DNA of 64,000 nucleotides from Oceanirhabdus seepicola (GTDB lineage: Bacteria; Bacillota; Clostridia; Clostridiales; Clostridiaceae): NCBI RefSeq assembly GCF_023684385.1, contig NZ_JAGSOJ010000002.1:868001-932000 (forward strand), given 5' to 3'. This document shows, one piece after another, positions 27,601-36,000 of the stretch. The translations under genes and the position numbers were made by a program. Within the stretch, counting starts at the first letter, position 1, and every line of letters starts with the position of its first letter. Below the pieces are notes generated by a model. That model saw only the letters and a list, made by a program, of their open reading frames with translations. It was not told the origin of the DNA and did not search any database.

Positions 27601-30600
27601 ATGTTTAAAAGTGATAGAAAGTATTTAAGAAGAATCGCAAGAAAGACATGGGGGTATTTTGAAGATTGTGTTAATGAAGAGACGAACTTTCTTGGAATTG
27701 ATAATATTCAAATACATCCGAATGTGCCTTTAGCTGAAAGAACTTCACCTACCAATATTGGAATGGCAATAACATCCAATATATGCGCATATGATCTTGG
27801 GTATATTTCATTAATTGATGCTGTGGAGCGTATTGGAAAAACATTGAATTCAGTAAATAAGTTAGAAAAGTTTAATGGGCATCTATTTAACTGGTATGAT
27901 GTAAAGACATTGAAGCCTTTAGAACCTAAATTTATATCTACAGTGGACAGTGGCAATCTTATTTCATATCTTTATTTGGCTAAAAGTTTTTTAGAAGTAA
28001 GTAGAAATAGTTTCTTGCTGAACAAAGAGCGAATATATGGATTGAGAGATACATTAGAACTTTTAAGTCTAGAATATGGAGATAGGTTAGGGGATAAGGA
28101 ACTATTATTTAATGCCTATGAAAATATCAAGTTAATGGGTAATGATATGAATTACAGTAATTGTGAAAAAATAACTAGATATATAAGTGGGTTATTAGAG
28201 GAGTTGAAGTTATTAGATAGTGAAGGATTTTGGTTGAAAAAGACAGAAAGTTTATTGAAATCATTTGAAAAAGAAAATAAGTATCTGAATTATGATTTAT
28301 TAAAAGAGTTAAAAGTAGGCAACATAACGTACAATGAGTTGTTTAAGATGAAAGATGATGTGAAATTTGAAAATATTAAGAAAAATATTGATGATTTAAA
28401 TAGAAAAATTAATAAGGTTATTGAACAAATAGATGTTGTTATAAATAATACAAATTTTGAAACCTTGTATAACAAAGAACTTGGATTATTTTCTATTGGA
28501 TATGATATAAATAACAATAAATTAAGCGAGAATTCCTATGATTTGATTGCTTCTGAAGCTAGGATTACAAGTTTTATGGCAATAGTTAAAGGAGATGTTC
28601 CTTTAGAGCACTGGTTTAAACTAGGAAGAAATCTTTTTATGGTAAAAAACAAGAGAGTATTTGCATCTTGGAGTGGAACCACATTTGAATATTTTATGCC
28701 ATCATTATTATTAAAGGATTTTAAAGGTAGTGCTTTTGAAGAAATGAGTATAGGTGTGTTGAAAGCTCAAAAAAGTTTCGGTGAAGAATACTCAATACCA
28801 TTTGGGGTATCTGAAAGTGGTTATTTTGGATTTGATGTAAATGATAATTATCAATATAAGGCTTTTGGTGTTCCTACATTAGCAATGAAAAATATTTTGA
28901 ATCCAGATTTAGTTATAGCACCATATTCTACTTTCTTGTTAATGATGATGAATAAAAAAGAATGTATAGATAATGTTAAAAAATTAAGAGACCTTGGAAT
29001 GGAAGGGAAATATGGATTATATGAAGCAATAGATTTTACTCGAAGTAGAATGAAAAGGGATAAAGAATATGAAATTATCAAATCCTTTATGATTCATCAT
29101 CAAGGAATGATACTTATGGCATTAAATAATATTTTGAATGATAATAGATTAAGAGAGCTTTTTCATGCTATACCAAATGTAAAATGTATGGAAAGATTAC
29201 TTATGGAGAATATTCCTAATAGTATAATCTTTGATAGTAAAAAGATAAATAAAATATCTCATTTCAAGGAAGAAAAGAAAAGATATGTTAGGAAATTCAA
29301 AGACATAAATCTTCTTATACCTGAAATTCATATTATGAGCAATGAAAAGTATAGTAATCTAATTTCTTATAATGGTAAAGGGGTAAGTAAAAGAAATAAT
29401 ATTTGTCTTAACTATTACAATAAGGATTATGTATGTGAAGAAGGTGGAATACTATTTTTCATAAATCTTGATAAAGAAAAATTTTGGTGTCTTTCAGATG
29501 TTAATAAATGTGATAACGGATACGGAGAAGTAGTATTTAAACACAATGATGCATCATTTATAAGCTCTAGTGGAGAGGTTTATGTTAATTATTCATGTAC
29601 TGTAGAAAAAAATGAGGCGTTAGAATATAGAATTATTGAAATAATGAATAACGGAAAAGATACGAAAAATATAGAATTGTATAGTTATTGTGAAGTAATA
29701 TTGAGTGAGTTGCAAGCTCATAGTGCACACCCTGCATTCGGGAAATTATTTATGAGTACTGAATATTTAGAGGAAGAAGAAATTCTTATTTGCAAAAAGA
29801 GAAAAAGAAGCAAGTCTGATAATACGGTTTTAGGATTTACTTATATAATTGGTGAAGGAGAAAAGTATTTTCAAAGTAATAAAAGAAAAATTGTTGGAAG
29901 AGGATTGAACGTAGAATATTCTCCAGAAATTATTCTTAAGGGAGAATATGATAATAGTTCTGGGGATGTATTAGAACCTGTTTTTTCTCACAAGATTAAG
30001 TTGACTTTAAAAGCTGGTGAAAGAAAAAAAATATATTTTTGTTATGGTATTGCTGGTTCAATAGATGAAATTAAGGGAATTCATAGTAAAAATAATAATC
30101 CTATTAAAATTGATGAAAATATAAAAGGATTTGATGAAAAAAGTTTTAATAACTTAGAAATAATGGATATAAGTTCGGGAAGTTACCAACTTATCATGAA
30201 TATTTGTTCAAAACTCATTTTTGGCAAAAGAAATACTTGTGAATTAAATGAAGATGATTTGCTTGGGACTCAACAAGATTTATGGAAGTATGGTATATCT
30301 GGTGATTACCCAATAATACAATTTGAAATCAATAAATGTAGTGGACTCACACATATAAAACAATTAATCAAAGTATATCAATACTTGAAGATGTTAGATT
30401 TTAAATTTGATATATTGATATTATGTAAGGAACTACAGGGGTATAATCAGCCGATAAAAGATGCAGTTTATAATGAAATTGAGAGTGCTAATATAGGGGA
30501 AGTAATAAACACTAATGGTGGAATATATATAAAAAATTTCTATGAGTTAGAGAAAGAAGATATTAACATATTCAAGTATGTTAGTGTTCTCCAGTTTAAT

Positions 30601-33117
30601 GATATTGAGGGACCACTATTTATACAAATACCATTTGAAAAGAAAGAAGTGTGTGCGGAAGAGCGGAACTTAGAGGATATTAATAATCAGCATGAAAGGA
30701 AGTTTAGTAAAAATCTTGAAAGATTGAAGTTTTTCAACGGATATGGTGGATTTAATGTTGGTGATAAGAGTTATGATATTATTTTAAATGGGAAAAAGAA
30801 TACCCCTTCGCCATGGTGTAATGTAATATCAAATGATAACATGGGATTCATTACAAGTGAGAGAGGAACAATGTATACTTGGTTTAAAAATAGTAGAGAA
30901 TTTAAAATAACCCCATGGAATAATAACGAGATTACAGATTTAGGAGAAGAATATCTATATATCAGAGATAATAATAATGGTAAAATATTTGCCATTACAA
31001 AAGCGCCTTTTGATGATGAAGGTGAGAGAAAAATAAGGCATGGTTTGGGATATTCAAAATATGAATATGTTTATAAGGGTACTCATTTTGCAATGACTGT
31101 ATTTATGAATAGTGAAAAAAATATAAAACATATACATGTGAGAATAAAAAACAGTGAAATCAGTGAAAATAACTTTACTTTAATGTATTATGCGGGTTTA
31201 GTTCTTGGAGTAAATGAAGGTGGGAATAGGAGATACATTCGAACAAAAATAAACGTAGAACATGAATATATTTATGCTGATAATCCTTATAATTCTTCCT
31301 TTAAGAATAGCAAGGTTTTCTTGAAAATATTAGATGTAGAGAACGTGAAATTCACAGGTGATAGATATGAAGTAATTAAAGGTGGTAATGTTTTAAATCC
31401 CAAAGGGATTATGCACAATAATATATATGAGGTGCAAGGTATAAACAACAGTAGCTGTCTTTATGCTGAGAGTAGTATGAATCTAAAAAAAGGTGAAGAT
31501 AAGAATGTTCATATAATTTTAGGAGCTGGTGAGAGTATATCTGAAATTGAAGAACTTATAAAAATATGCAATGAGCATGATTCAGCATCATATGAGTATT
31601 TAAGAACTCAGAGATATTGGAAGGGAATTGTTAATAGATTACAAGTTGATACACCAGATCCATCCTTTGATATAATGATGAACAGTTGGCTTATTTATCA
31701 GATTTATAGTTGTAGATATAAAGCAAGAAGTGCCTTTTATCAAAGTGGAGGAGCTTTTGGATTTAGAGATCAACTTCAAGATTTAATCCCCATAATTTCT
31801 TTCAATAAAAAAGAAGTTCGAAAATACATATTGGAGGCATCTAAAAAGATGTTCAAAGAAGGTGATGTTCTTCATTGGTGGCATCAGTATATTGGTAGTG
31901 GAATAAGAACAAGATTCAGTGATGATCTGCTTTGGTTACCTTATGTGGTTATAGAATATGTAAATAAAAGTGGTGATTACAGTATATTAGATGAAGAGAC
32001 TACATATTTAGAAGGAGAACTACTGAAAGAAAATGAATGTGAAAAATATGGTATTTATGAAGATGGTAAAGAGAAGGATACACTCTTTCATAAATGTATA
32101 AAAATTATAAGAAGAGGATGTAGATTTGGAGATAATAACCTTCCATTAATGGGTTGTGGCGACTGGAATGATGGCATGAACAATATTGGATATAAAGATA
32201 AAGGGGAAAGTGTATGGCTAGGAGAATTTTTATATGATATCATATTGAAGTTTATTGAACTATGCAAATTTAAAGGGGAAGATGATTTAATAAAAGAATT
32301 AAAGAAAAACTCTTTTGAAATTGAAAGTGCCATTAATACAAAAGCATGGGACGGAGAATGGTATAGAAGAGCATATTTTGATGATGGATCACCATTAGGT
32401 TCATCAGAAAATGAAGATTGTAAAATAGATATGATATCTCAAGCATGGAGTGTAATAAGTACTGTTGGCGAAAAAGAGAAGACCAAAAAAGCTATGGAAA
32501 GTGCTGAAAAATATTTAGTAGATTATGAAAATGGATTAATAAAACTTTTGGATCCACCATTTCGAGATTGTAAAGAAGAACCAGGATATATAAAAGGGTA
32601 TATTAGTGGTGTAAGAGAAAATGGAGGGCAATATACTCATGGTGTGATTTGGGGAATTATTGCTTATATTATGATGAATCAAGAAGAAAAAGGCTATAAG
32701 CTTATGTCTATGATAAACCCAGTTAATAAAACTAAGCATTTAGATGATTGTGAAAAATATAAAAAAGAGCCTTATGTAACCTGTGCAGATGTTTACTCTA
32801 ACGAAAGTAATATTGGACTTGGAGGATGGAGTTGGTATACTGGAAGTGCTTCATGGTATTACAGCTTAGGAATTGAATATTTATTAGGATTTAAAGTTGT
32901 TCAAGGGCAAAAAATAACAATTAATCCAAAGGTTCCAGATTCATGGAATGAGTTTAAAATAAAATATAGAAATGAAGAGGCAGTATATAATATAAGCGTA
33001 AAGAAAGGAAATAGTTATAAGATTATCATAAATGGTGAGCATTATAATGAAGATTATATACCACTTTATAAAGTTGGAAGTTATGATGTGGTGGTGATAT
33101 TTAAAAGAAATGGATAA
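24640..33117 (+). CDS. cyclic beta-1,2-glucan synthase-like protein (GT84, glycoamylase-like, GH94)
   Basis: A 2825-residue membrane protein, the largest gene here. After an N-terminal membrane segment come a helical region, a pair of membrane helices near 425-465, and a GT84 glycosyltransferase (VVIPCMFTN; DEDTF near 629; RLHRWVRGDWQ near 775) with more membrane helices to about 990. A glycoamylase-like domain spans about 1000-1530 and ends in the diagnostic FMIHHQGMILMALNN. The rest is GH94-type: FGFRDQLQD near 2370, HWWHQY, and GCGDWNDGMN near 2505 with the acid Asp. In NdvB/Cgs enzymes these parts polymerise, size and cyclise beta-1,2-glucan from UDP-glucose. Start 24640 follows AAAGGGGG. 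The stop codon lies inside a heptad repeat. No transporter or modifying genes adjoin it. Confidence 0.9.
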   Translation: MVWLFFTLTGICILFLFSFIHIRNNNKDEFDILYKKIDEFEECYKSFKEDNISYRYVNLNKKDEKRIINQVKVSYEYIQKSYNRLVSYKLENINNCERWIVDNISIIEKEYKILTRTLSNNGIQSLPTYIKTSNKELKRYPRILLLTMKYIKDIQDVLCKEDIIKAFKECEKGGRLSYREINFLKSCISFSLIQCISVVSGQIALLTEEEEISCELIEKLKENLIDENEFVEIFNDNYKRNKLFFINKTLEYLHEYSENNIPMYNIYNNIVKTNNIDEEDISNKTKSFLIDNECKISRYIKSLNLIEKIQWENCITQISYVERMLLRDPSKVYSSMDLESKKLYRSKIEKMSKKFGISEFEIVDSILNKCEKAVEEINKHVGYYIVDYGQKFLLKNYGSFFKPSFINKKSRVKIYVSTNVILTLFFIGILLRGVYLIDNEKSLIKYIIPALLLIPSFSQLSLTLINWVISIRKNPEIIPKIDFYNGINEDNKTCVVIPCMFTNENDIKELTDKLEIYFLGNKDDNIYFALLGDYVDNDVFKKENDEKLRDYSLKCIETLNEKYNEHSKFNVFIRKRIFNHRDKYWMGWERKRGKLVEFNRLLRGDKNTTYEVLGGDIQKLQECKHIITLDEDTFLPIGVCKKLVGAMEHILNKPIYDEKKKKVIRGYTIIQPRISINYVSHNKSLFSRIFSGDSGFDIYTRAVSDIYQDLFREGIFTGKGIYNIDMFNKVLNQEIPEYTVLSHDLIEGAFVKCGLGTDIEFIDSYPTSYYSFCKRLHRWVRGDWQLIDFLKRTNLKALNKIQIIDNMRRSLISPSIIAIIIFSLLNILPNDKGVWLAAALISYIVPVLINISEVVFLKAKTYGLLYDYKNYKNTIERILVIIAFIPYNSYLMGDAIVRTLYRMFFSKRNLLQWTPASTIEKNADNSFLFYVKEMKVAPIFSVVVMLVSYAYHVDLMMYYLFPCGLWFFSPYIAYSISRECDNENVEKMFKSDRKYLRRIARKTWGYFEDCVNEETNFLGIDNIQIHPNVPLAERTSPTNIGMAITSNICAYDLGYISLIDAVERIGKTLNSVNKLEKFNGHLFNWYDVKTLKPLEPKFISTVDSGNLISYLYLAKSFLEVSRNSFLLNKERIYGLRDTLELLSLEYGDRLGDKELLFNAYENIKLMGNDMNYSNCEKITRYISGLLEELKLLDSEGFWLKKTESLLKSFEKENKYLNYDLLKELKVGNITYNELFKMKDDVKFENIKKNIDDLNRKINKVIEQIDVVINNTNFETLYNKELGLFSIGYDINNNKLSENSYDLIASEARITSFMAIVKGDVPLEHWFKLGRNLFMVKNKRVFASWSGTTFEYFMPSLLLKDFKGSAFEEMSIGVLKAQKSFGEEYSIPFGVSESGYFGFDVNDNYQYKAFGVPTLAMKNILNPDLVIAPYSTFLLMMMNKKECIDNVKKLRDLGMEGKYGLYEAIDFTRSRMKRDKEYEIIKSFMIHHQGMILMALNNILNDNRLRELFHAIPNVKCMERLLMENIPNSIIFDSKKINKISHFKEEKKRYVRKFKDINLLIPEIHIMSNEKYSNLISYNGKGVSKRNNICLNYYNKDYVCEEGGILFFINLDKEKFWCLSDVNKCDNGYGEVVFKHNDASFISSSGEVYVNYSCTVEKNEALEYRIIEIMNNGKDTKNIELYSYCEVILSELQAHSAHPAFGKLFMSTEYLEEEEILICKKRKRSKSDNTVLGFTYIIGEGEKYFQSNKRKIVGRGLNVEYSPEIILKGEYDNSSGDVLEPVFSHKIKLTLKAGERKKIYFCYGIAGSIDEIKGIHSKNNNPIKIDENIKGFDEKSFNNLEIMDISSGSYQLIMNICSKLIFGKRNTCELNEDDLLGTQQDLWKYGISGDYPIIQFEINKCSGLTHIKQLIKVYQYLKMLDFKFDILILCKELQGYNQPIKDAVYNEIESANIGEVINTNGGIYIKNFYELEKEDINIFKYVSVLQFNDIEGPLFIQIPFEKKEVCAEERNLEDINNQHERKFSKNLERLKFFNGYGGFNVGDKSYDIILNGKKNTPSPWCNVISNDNMGFITSERGTMYTWFKNSREFKITPWNNNEITDLGEEYLYIRDNNNGKIFAITKAPFDDEGERKIRHGLGYSKYEYVYKGTHFAMTVFMNSEKNIKHIHVRIKNSEISENNFTLMYYAGLVLGVNEGGNRRYIRTKINVEHEYIYADNPYNSSFKNSKVFLKILDVENVKFTGDRYEVIKGGNVLNPKGIMHNNIYEVQGINNSSCLYAESSMNLKKGEDKNVHIILGAGESISEIEELIKICNEHDSASYEYLRTQRYWKGIVNRLQVDTPDPSFDIMMNSWLIYQIYSCRYKARSAFYQSGGAFGFRDQLQDLIPIISFNKKEVRKYILEASKKMFKEGDVLHWWHQYIGSGIRTRFSDDLLWLPYVVIEYVNKSGDYSILDEETTYLEGELLKENECEKYGIYEDGKEKDTLFHKCIKIIRRGCRFGDNNLPLMGCGDWNDGMNNIGYKDKGESVWLGEFLYDIILKFIELCKFKGEDDLIKELKKNSFEIESAINTKAWDGEWYRRAYFDDGSPLGSSENEDCKIDMISQAWSVISTVGEKEKTKKAMESAEKYLVDYENGLIKLLDPPFRDCKEEPGYIKGYISGVRENGGQYTHGVIWGIIAYIMMNQEEKGYKLMSMINPVNKTKHLDDCEKYKKEPYVTCADVYSNESNIGLGGWSWYTGSASWYYSLGIEYLLGFKVVQGQKITINPKVPDSWNEFKIKYRNEEAVYNISVKKGNSYKIIINGEHYNEDYIPLYKVGSYDVVVIFKRNG

Positions 33118-33172
33118 TGTATAATTGATAATGGAGAATGATGGATGGTTCTGACCAAAGGTCAGAACCTAA
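33107..33172. repeat. heptad-arm element, half copy D, overlapping the glucan synthase stop
   Basis: Starts within the last codons of the glucan synthase with AATGGAT-type 7-bp units, then GATGGTTCTGACC, a short loop and GGTCAGAACC, the first internal hairpin of the full elements. The second half is absent. Confidence 0.7.
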
Positions 33173-33184
33173 ATCTTGTTTTTA

Positions 33185-33406
33185 TTATTCCTCTTCTTTT
33201 TCAGAGGTTTTTAATACTGAGTCATAAGTATAATCAAATTCAGCTTGTGAAATATTATTACTTACTATAGGATCCACAACATTATCTGGAAGTGTAACGG
33301 AGTCAAGTGGACCAGATGATCTTACTTCTTTTTCTCCAGCTTCAAGAAATTCTCGTTGGTGAGGTCCATAAAGATTGTTTTTGGTTTCCTTAGAATATTT
33401 ATTCAT
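33185..33406 (-). CDS. hypothetical small acidic protein
   Basis: A 73-residue hydrophilic protein without signal peptide, membrane segment or cysteine, ending in an acidic KTSEKEEE tail. I do not recognise the family. AAAGGATG before the ATG at 33406 supports translation. It is convergent with the glucan synthase gene, separated only by the half repeat D. Composition (Asn, Glu, Ser rich, few hydrophobics) suggests a partly disordered cytoplasmic protein, possibly sporulation-related, but nothing in the sequence proves this. Confidence 0.6.
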   Translation of the reverse strand: MNKYSKETKNNLYGPHQREFLEAGEKEVRSSGPLDSVTLPDNVVDPIVSNNISQAEFDYTYDSVLKTSEKEEE

Positions 33407-33487
33407 AATAAAACATCCTTTCTAAAGTACTTTTTTTATAGTATTCCACATGAAAGGAAAAAAAACTTACAAAAAAGAAATTCTATA

Positions 33488-33516
33488 TTGACAATTTTTA
33501 TTAAAAGGTATAACAT
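33488..33516 (+). promoter_or_regulatory. promoter of the trpS T-box transcript
   Basis: TTGACA at 33488 and TAACAT at 33511 are separated by 17 bp; TATAAC at 33509 is an alternative -10. Confidence 0.55.
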
Positions 33517-33554
33517 GTAGTATAAAATAACATATATTTATTATTATAATTCAA

Positions 33555-33825
33555 AAAAATTCTTAGAAGAGAATTAGTAGTTTTGAAAACAGATTTACAG
33601 AGAATTATCAGTTGGTGAGATGGTAATAATTATGTTCAAAATGAATGGATCTCGGAGAATCAAGATGAAAGGGAAGTTCCTGAGTAGTTGATGACGGATA
33701 AGTTTCACGTTATAGAAACAGGATATGAATGTATCTGTAACGAGAAGAATTTTATTCTTGAAAATAGGTGGCAACACGTGTGAATACGTCCTATAAACTA
33801 TGTAAATAGTTTATAGGACTTTTTT
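33555..33825 (+). promoter_or_regulatory. T-box riboswitch, tryptophan specifier
   Basis: Leader that senses uncharged tRNA-Trp. A long Stem I ends with GAATGGATCTCGGAG, whose TGG at 33646-33648 is in the specifier position. The T-box sequence AGGTGGCAACACGTG lies at 33766-33780; its UGGC would pair with the GCCA end expected for a tRNA with discriminator G. A 14-bp terminator stem (788-801 with 806-819 of the 33 kb block) and a T run follow. Uncharged tRNA would stabilise the antiterminator and allow trpS expression. Confidence 0.9.
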
Positions 33826-33837
33826 ATTTTAAAAACA

Positions 33838-34086
33838 AGTTGAGAATGGTGAGTGGAGAGTGGAGAACGATGGATGTTTCTGCTTACGCAGAACCCACAT
33901 TTTATTGGTCTCTAGAGTAAGAGAAGTTTACTTATTTTATCTAAAGATAAAATATTGTATTAAAATACAAGGTTTCATCCTTGATGAAACGAGTAAAATT
34001 TTATTGTCTAAGGAACAATAAGATTAAAATTTCTCGAAGAGAAATGTCGTTCATTATCCATTCTACATCATCCATTCTCAATTTCT
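33838..34086. repeat. heptad-arm palindromic element, full copy B, inside the trpS leader
   Basis: Left arm: four 7-bp units of the TGGAGAG/TTGAGAA type. Core: a TTTCTGC-TTAC-GCAGAA hairpin, a central stem region around GATAAAATATTG, then a TTTCTC-GAA-GAGAAA hairpin. Right arm: complementary 7-bp units. It lies between the T-box terminator and the trpS start, so every full-length trpS mRNA carries it. Confidence 0.8.
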
Positions 34087-34166
34087 TTAAAGTTTTTCAG
34101 ATGAAGAATTATCAAAGAATAATAAATTTTATTAAACAAAAAATATTTGAAAGCGGAGGTATAGTT

Positions 34167-35168
34167 ATGGAAAATAAGAAAATTATATTTAGTGGAATAA
34201 AACCATCAGGGGATTTAACATTAGGAAATTATTTAGGAGCTATAAAAAATTGGGTGAAACTTCAAGATGATGATCAGTATGAATGTTTTTATTGTGTTGT
34301 GGATATGCATGCAATAACTGTAAATCAAACACCTAAAGATTTAAGAAGAAGAACTTTAGAAGTTTTGGCTATATATTTAGCAGCTGGTATTGATCCAGAG
34401 AAAAATACAGTATTTATTCAATCACACGTGCCAGCACACAGTGAGCTTTCATGGGTTTTAACATGTAACTCATATATGGGCGAATTAGGAAGAATGACTC
34501 AATTTAAAGATAAATCTTCAAAAGGTGGAGAGAGTATAGGAGCAGGATTATTTAATTATCCTGTATTAATGGCTGCCGATATACTTCTTTATCAAACGGA
34601 ACTTGTGCCAGTAGGAAAGGATCAGATACAGCATCTTGAGTTAGCAAGAGATATTGGAAACAGATTTAATAATGCATATAGTGATACTTTTAAAATTCCA
34701 GATGGATATGTATCAAAGAGTTCAGCTAAAATTATGGATCTTCAGAATCCTGAAAAGAAAATGTCAAAATCTGATGAGAATGGAAATGGATATATTCTTA
34801 TTATGGATCCACCAGAAGTTATAAGAAAGAAAGTTAGTAGAGCTGTAACAGATACAGTAGGAAAGGTGAATTATTGTGACGAACAGCCAGGTATAAAGAA
34901 TATGATAAATATAATGGGTACTATAAGAGGGGTTGAACCACAGCAGATTGTTGAAGAATATGCGGATAAGGGATATGCTGATTTTAAGAAAGATGTTGCA
35001 GAGATAATTGTTAATGAACTAAAACCAATACAAGAAAAAGTTAATGAACTTCTGACTAATAAGAAAGAGTTAGAAGAAATTTATAAGAATGGTGCTCAAA
35101 AAGCAAGTTATGTAGCTAATAAAACCTTAAGGAAAGTTATGAAAAAAGTAGGGTTTATACCTAGGTAA
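34167..35168 (+). CDS. trpS: tryptophanyl-tRNA synthetase
   Basis: A 333-residue class I synthetase that charges tRNA-Trp. The adenylate-binding motif is TLGNYLGA near residue 18 (HIGH equivalent; preceded by GIKPSGDL) and the second signature is KKMSKSDENGN near 195. GERM-type binding residues include DMHAIT and VPVGKDQIQHLELARD. The true start is 34167 after AGCGGAGGTATAGTT; the open frame runs 186 bp further upstream, but that stretch is repeat B and lacks an RBS. Expression is controlled by the Trp T-box upstream. Confidence 0.97.
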   Translation: MENKKIIFSGIKPSGDLTLGNYLGAIKNWVKLQDDDQYECFYCVVDMHAITVNQTPKDLRRRTLEVLAIYLAAGIDPEKNTVFIQSHVPAHSELSWVLTCNSYMGELGRMTQFKDKSSKGGESIGAGLFNYPVLMAADILLYQTELVPVGKDQIQHLELARDIGNRFNNAYSDTFKIPDGYVSKSSAKIMDLQNPEKKMSKSDENGNGYILIMDPPEVIRKKVSRAVTDTVGKVNYCDEQPGIKNMINIMGTIRGVEPQQIVEEYADKGYADFKKDVAEIIVNELKPIQEKVNELLTNKKELEEIYKNGAQKASYVANKTLRKVMKKVGFIPR

Positions 35169-35297
35169 ATACGAACATTAAAGGGATTTGTGAGAGGTGA
35201 AGATTCGTGTTTCAATTATATGGAAAATGGCTGGTGCTAGCATGTTATTAAAGAAAATATTACCTTGATGCATATGAATAAGAATTTGTTTTTTTTA

Positions 35298-35326
35298 TTG
35301 AATGTTTGGAGTTTTGCTGATATAAT
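35298..35326 (+). promoter_or_regulatory. sigma-A promoter upstream of the 35.4-kb ATPase
   Basis: TTGAAT and TATAAT with a 17-bp spacer, 32 bp before the start codon. Confidence 0.7.
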
Positions 35327-35357
35327 GTAGTGTACAAAACTTTAGGGGGTCAAGGCG

Positions 35358-35942
35358 ATGACTGTGAGAATTGCTATCATTGGTGGACCAAGATGCGGAA
35401 AAACTACATTGATGCAACAACTTTATGTTGATATGAAAATAATGGGTTTAAGCGTTGGGTGCATACCAGAATATTCTACTAAGTATCTTAAGGATAAAGG
35501 TATGATTGAGACGATTAGTGAGCAATACGGTATATATTTAGGACAGATGTTTATAGACAAAGAACTTGAAGAGTTTGATTATGCGATTACAGATTATGCA
35601 ACATTCTTACCATATATTTATGGAAGATTCATGTTAGGTGATAAGAAAAGAACTGCTAAGGAAATCGAAATATTAAAAGATCTTTATAATCATGCTTTGA
35701 AAGATATAAATAAATACGATTATATTTTTTATGTACCTAGAGAATTTGGTTATAAAAAAGATGGCGTGAGATGGCAAGATGAAGAAGTAGCTATAGGGAT
35801 AGATAATGCCATAAAACAATTTATAGATAATGAAAAAGTTCCTTATGTTGAATTAACTGGAAATACAAAAGATAGAGCTGCTGAAGTATTAGAAATAATG
35901 CAGTTAGGAAATATTGAAGAAAATTTAAAAAAAGATGCATAG
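35358..35942 (+). CDS. AAA_28/NadR-like P-loop NTPase
   Basis: A 194-residue soluble protein with Walker A GGPRCGKTTLMQQL at residues about 9-22, and a body resembling NadR-type kinase or AAA_28 ATPases: a conserved YST.YL segment, a YAITDYATFLPYIYGR block that holds the Walker B-like Asp, and YDYIFYVPREFGY near 125. Such proteins phosphorylate small substrates or act as NTP-dependent switches; the substrate is unknown. AGGGGG precedes ATG at 35358. It has its own promoter and terminator, so it is monocistronic. Confidence 0.75.
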   Translation: MTVRIAIIGGPRCGKTTLMQQLYVDMKIMGLSVGCIPEYSTKYLKDKGMIETISEQYGIYLGQMFIDKELEEFDYAITDYATFLPYIYGRFMLGDKKRTAKEIEILKDLYNHALKDINKYDYIFYVPREFGYKKDGVRWQDEEVAIGIDNAIKQFIDNEKVPYVELTGNTKDRAAEVLEIMQLGNIEENLKKDA

Positions 35943-35970
35943 GCTTTGCTAAGGCAAAGCCTTGATTTTT
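35941..35970 (+). terminator. terminator after the AAA_28-like gene
   Basis: AGGCTTTGC and GCAAAGCCT form a stem with loop TAAG, followed by TTGATTTTT; it overlaps the stop codon. Confidence 0.75.
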
Positions 35971-36000
35971 ATATTATATAATAAGAGGAGCGAATGATAG

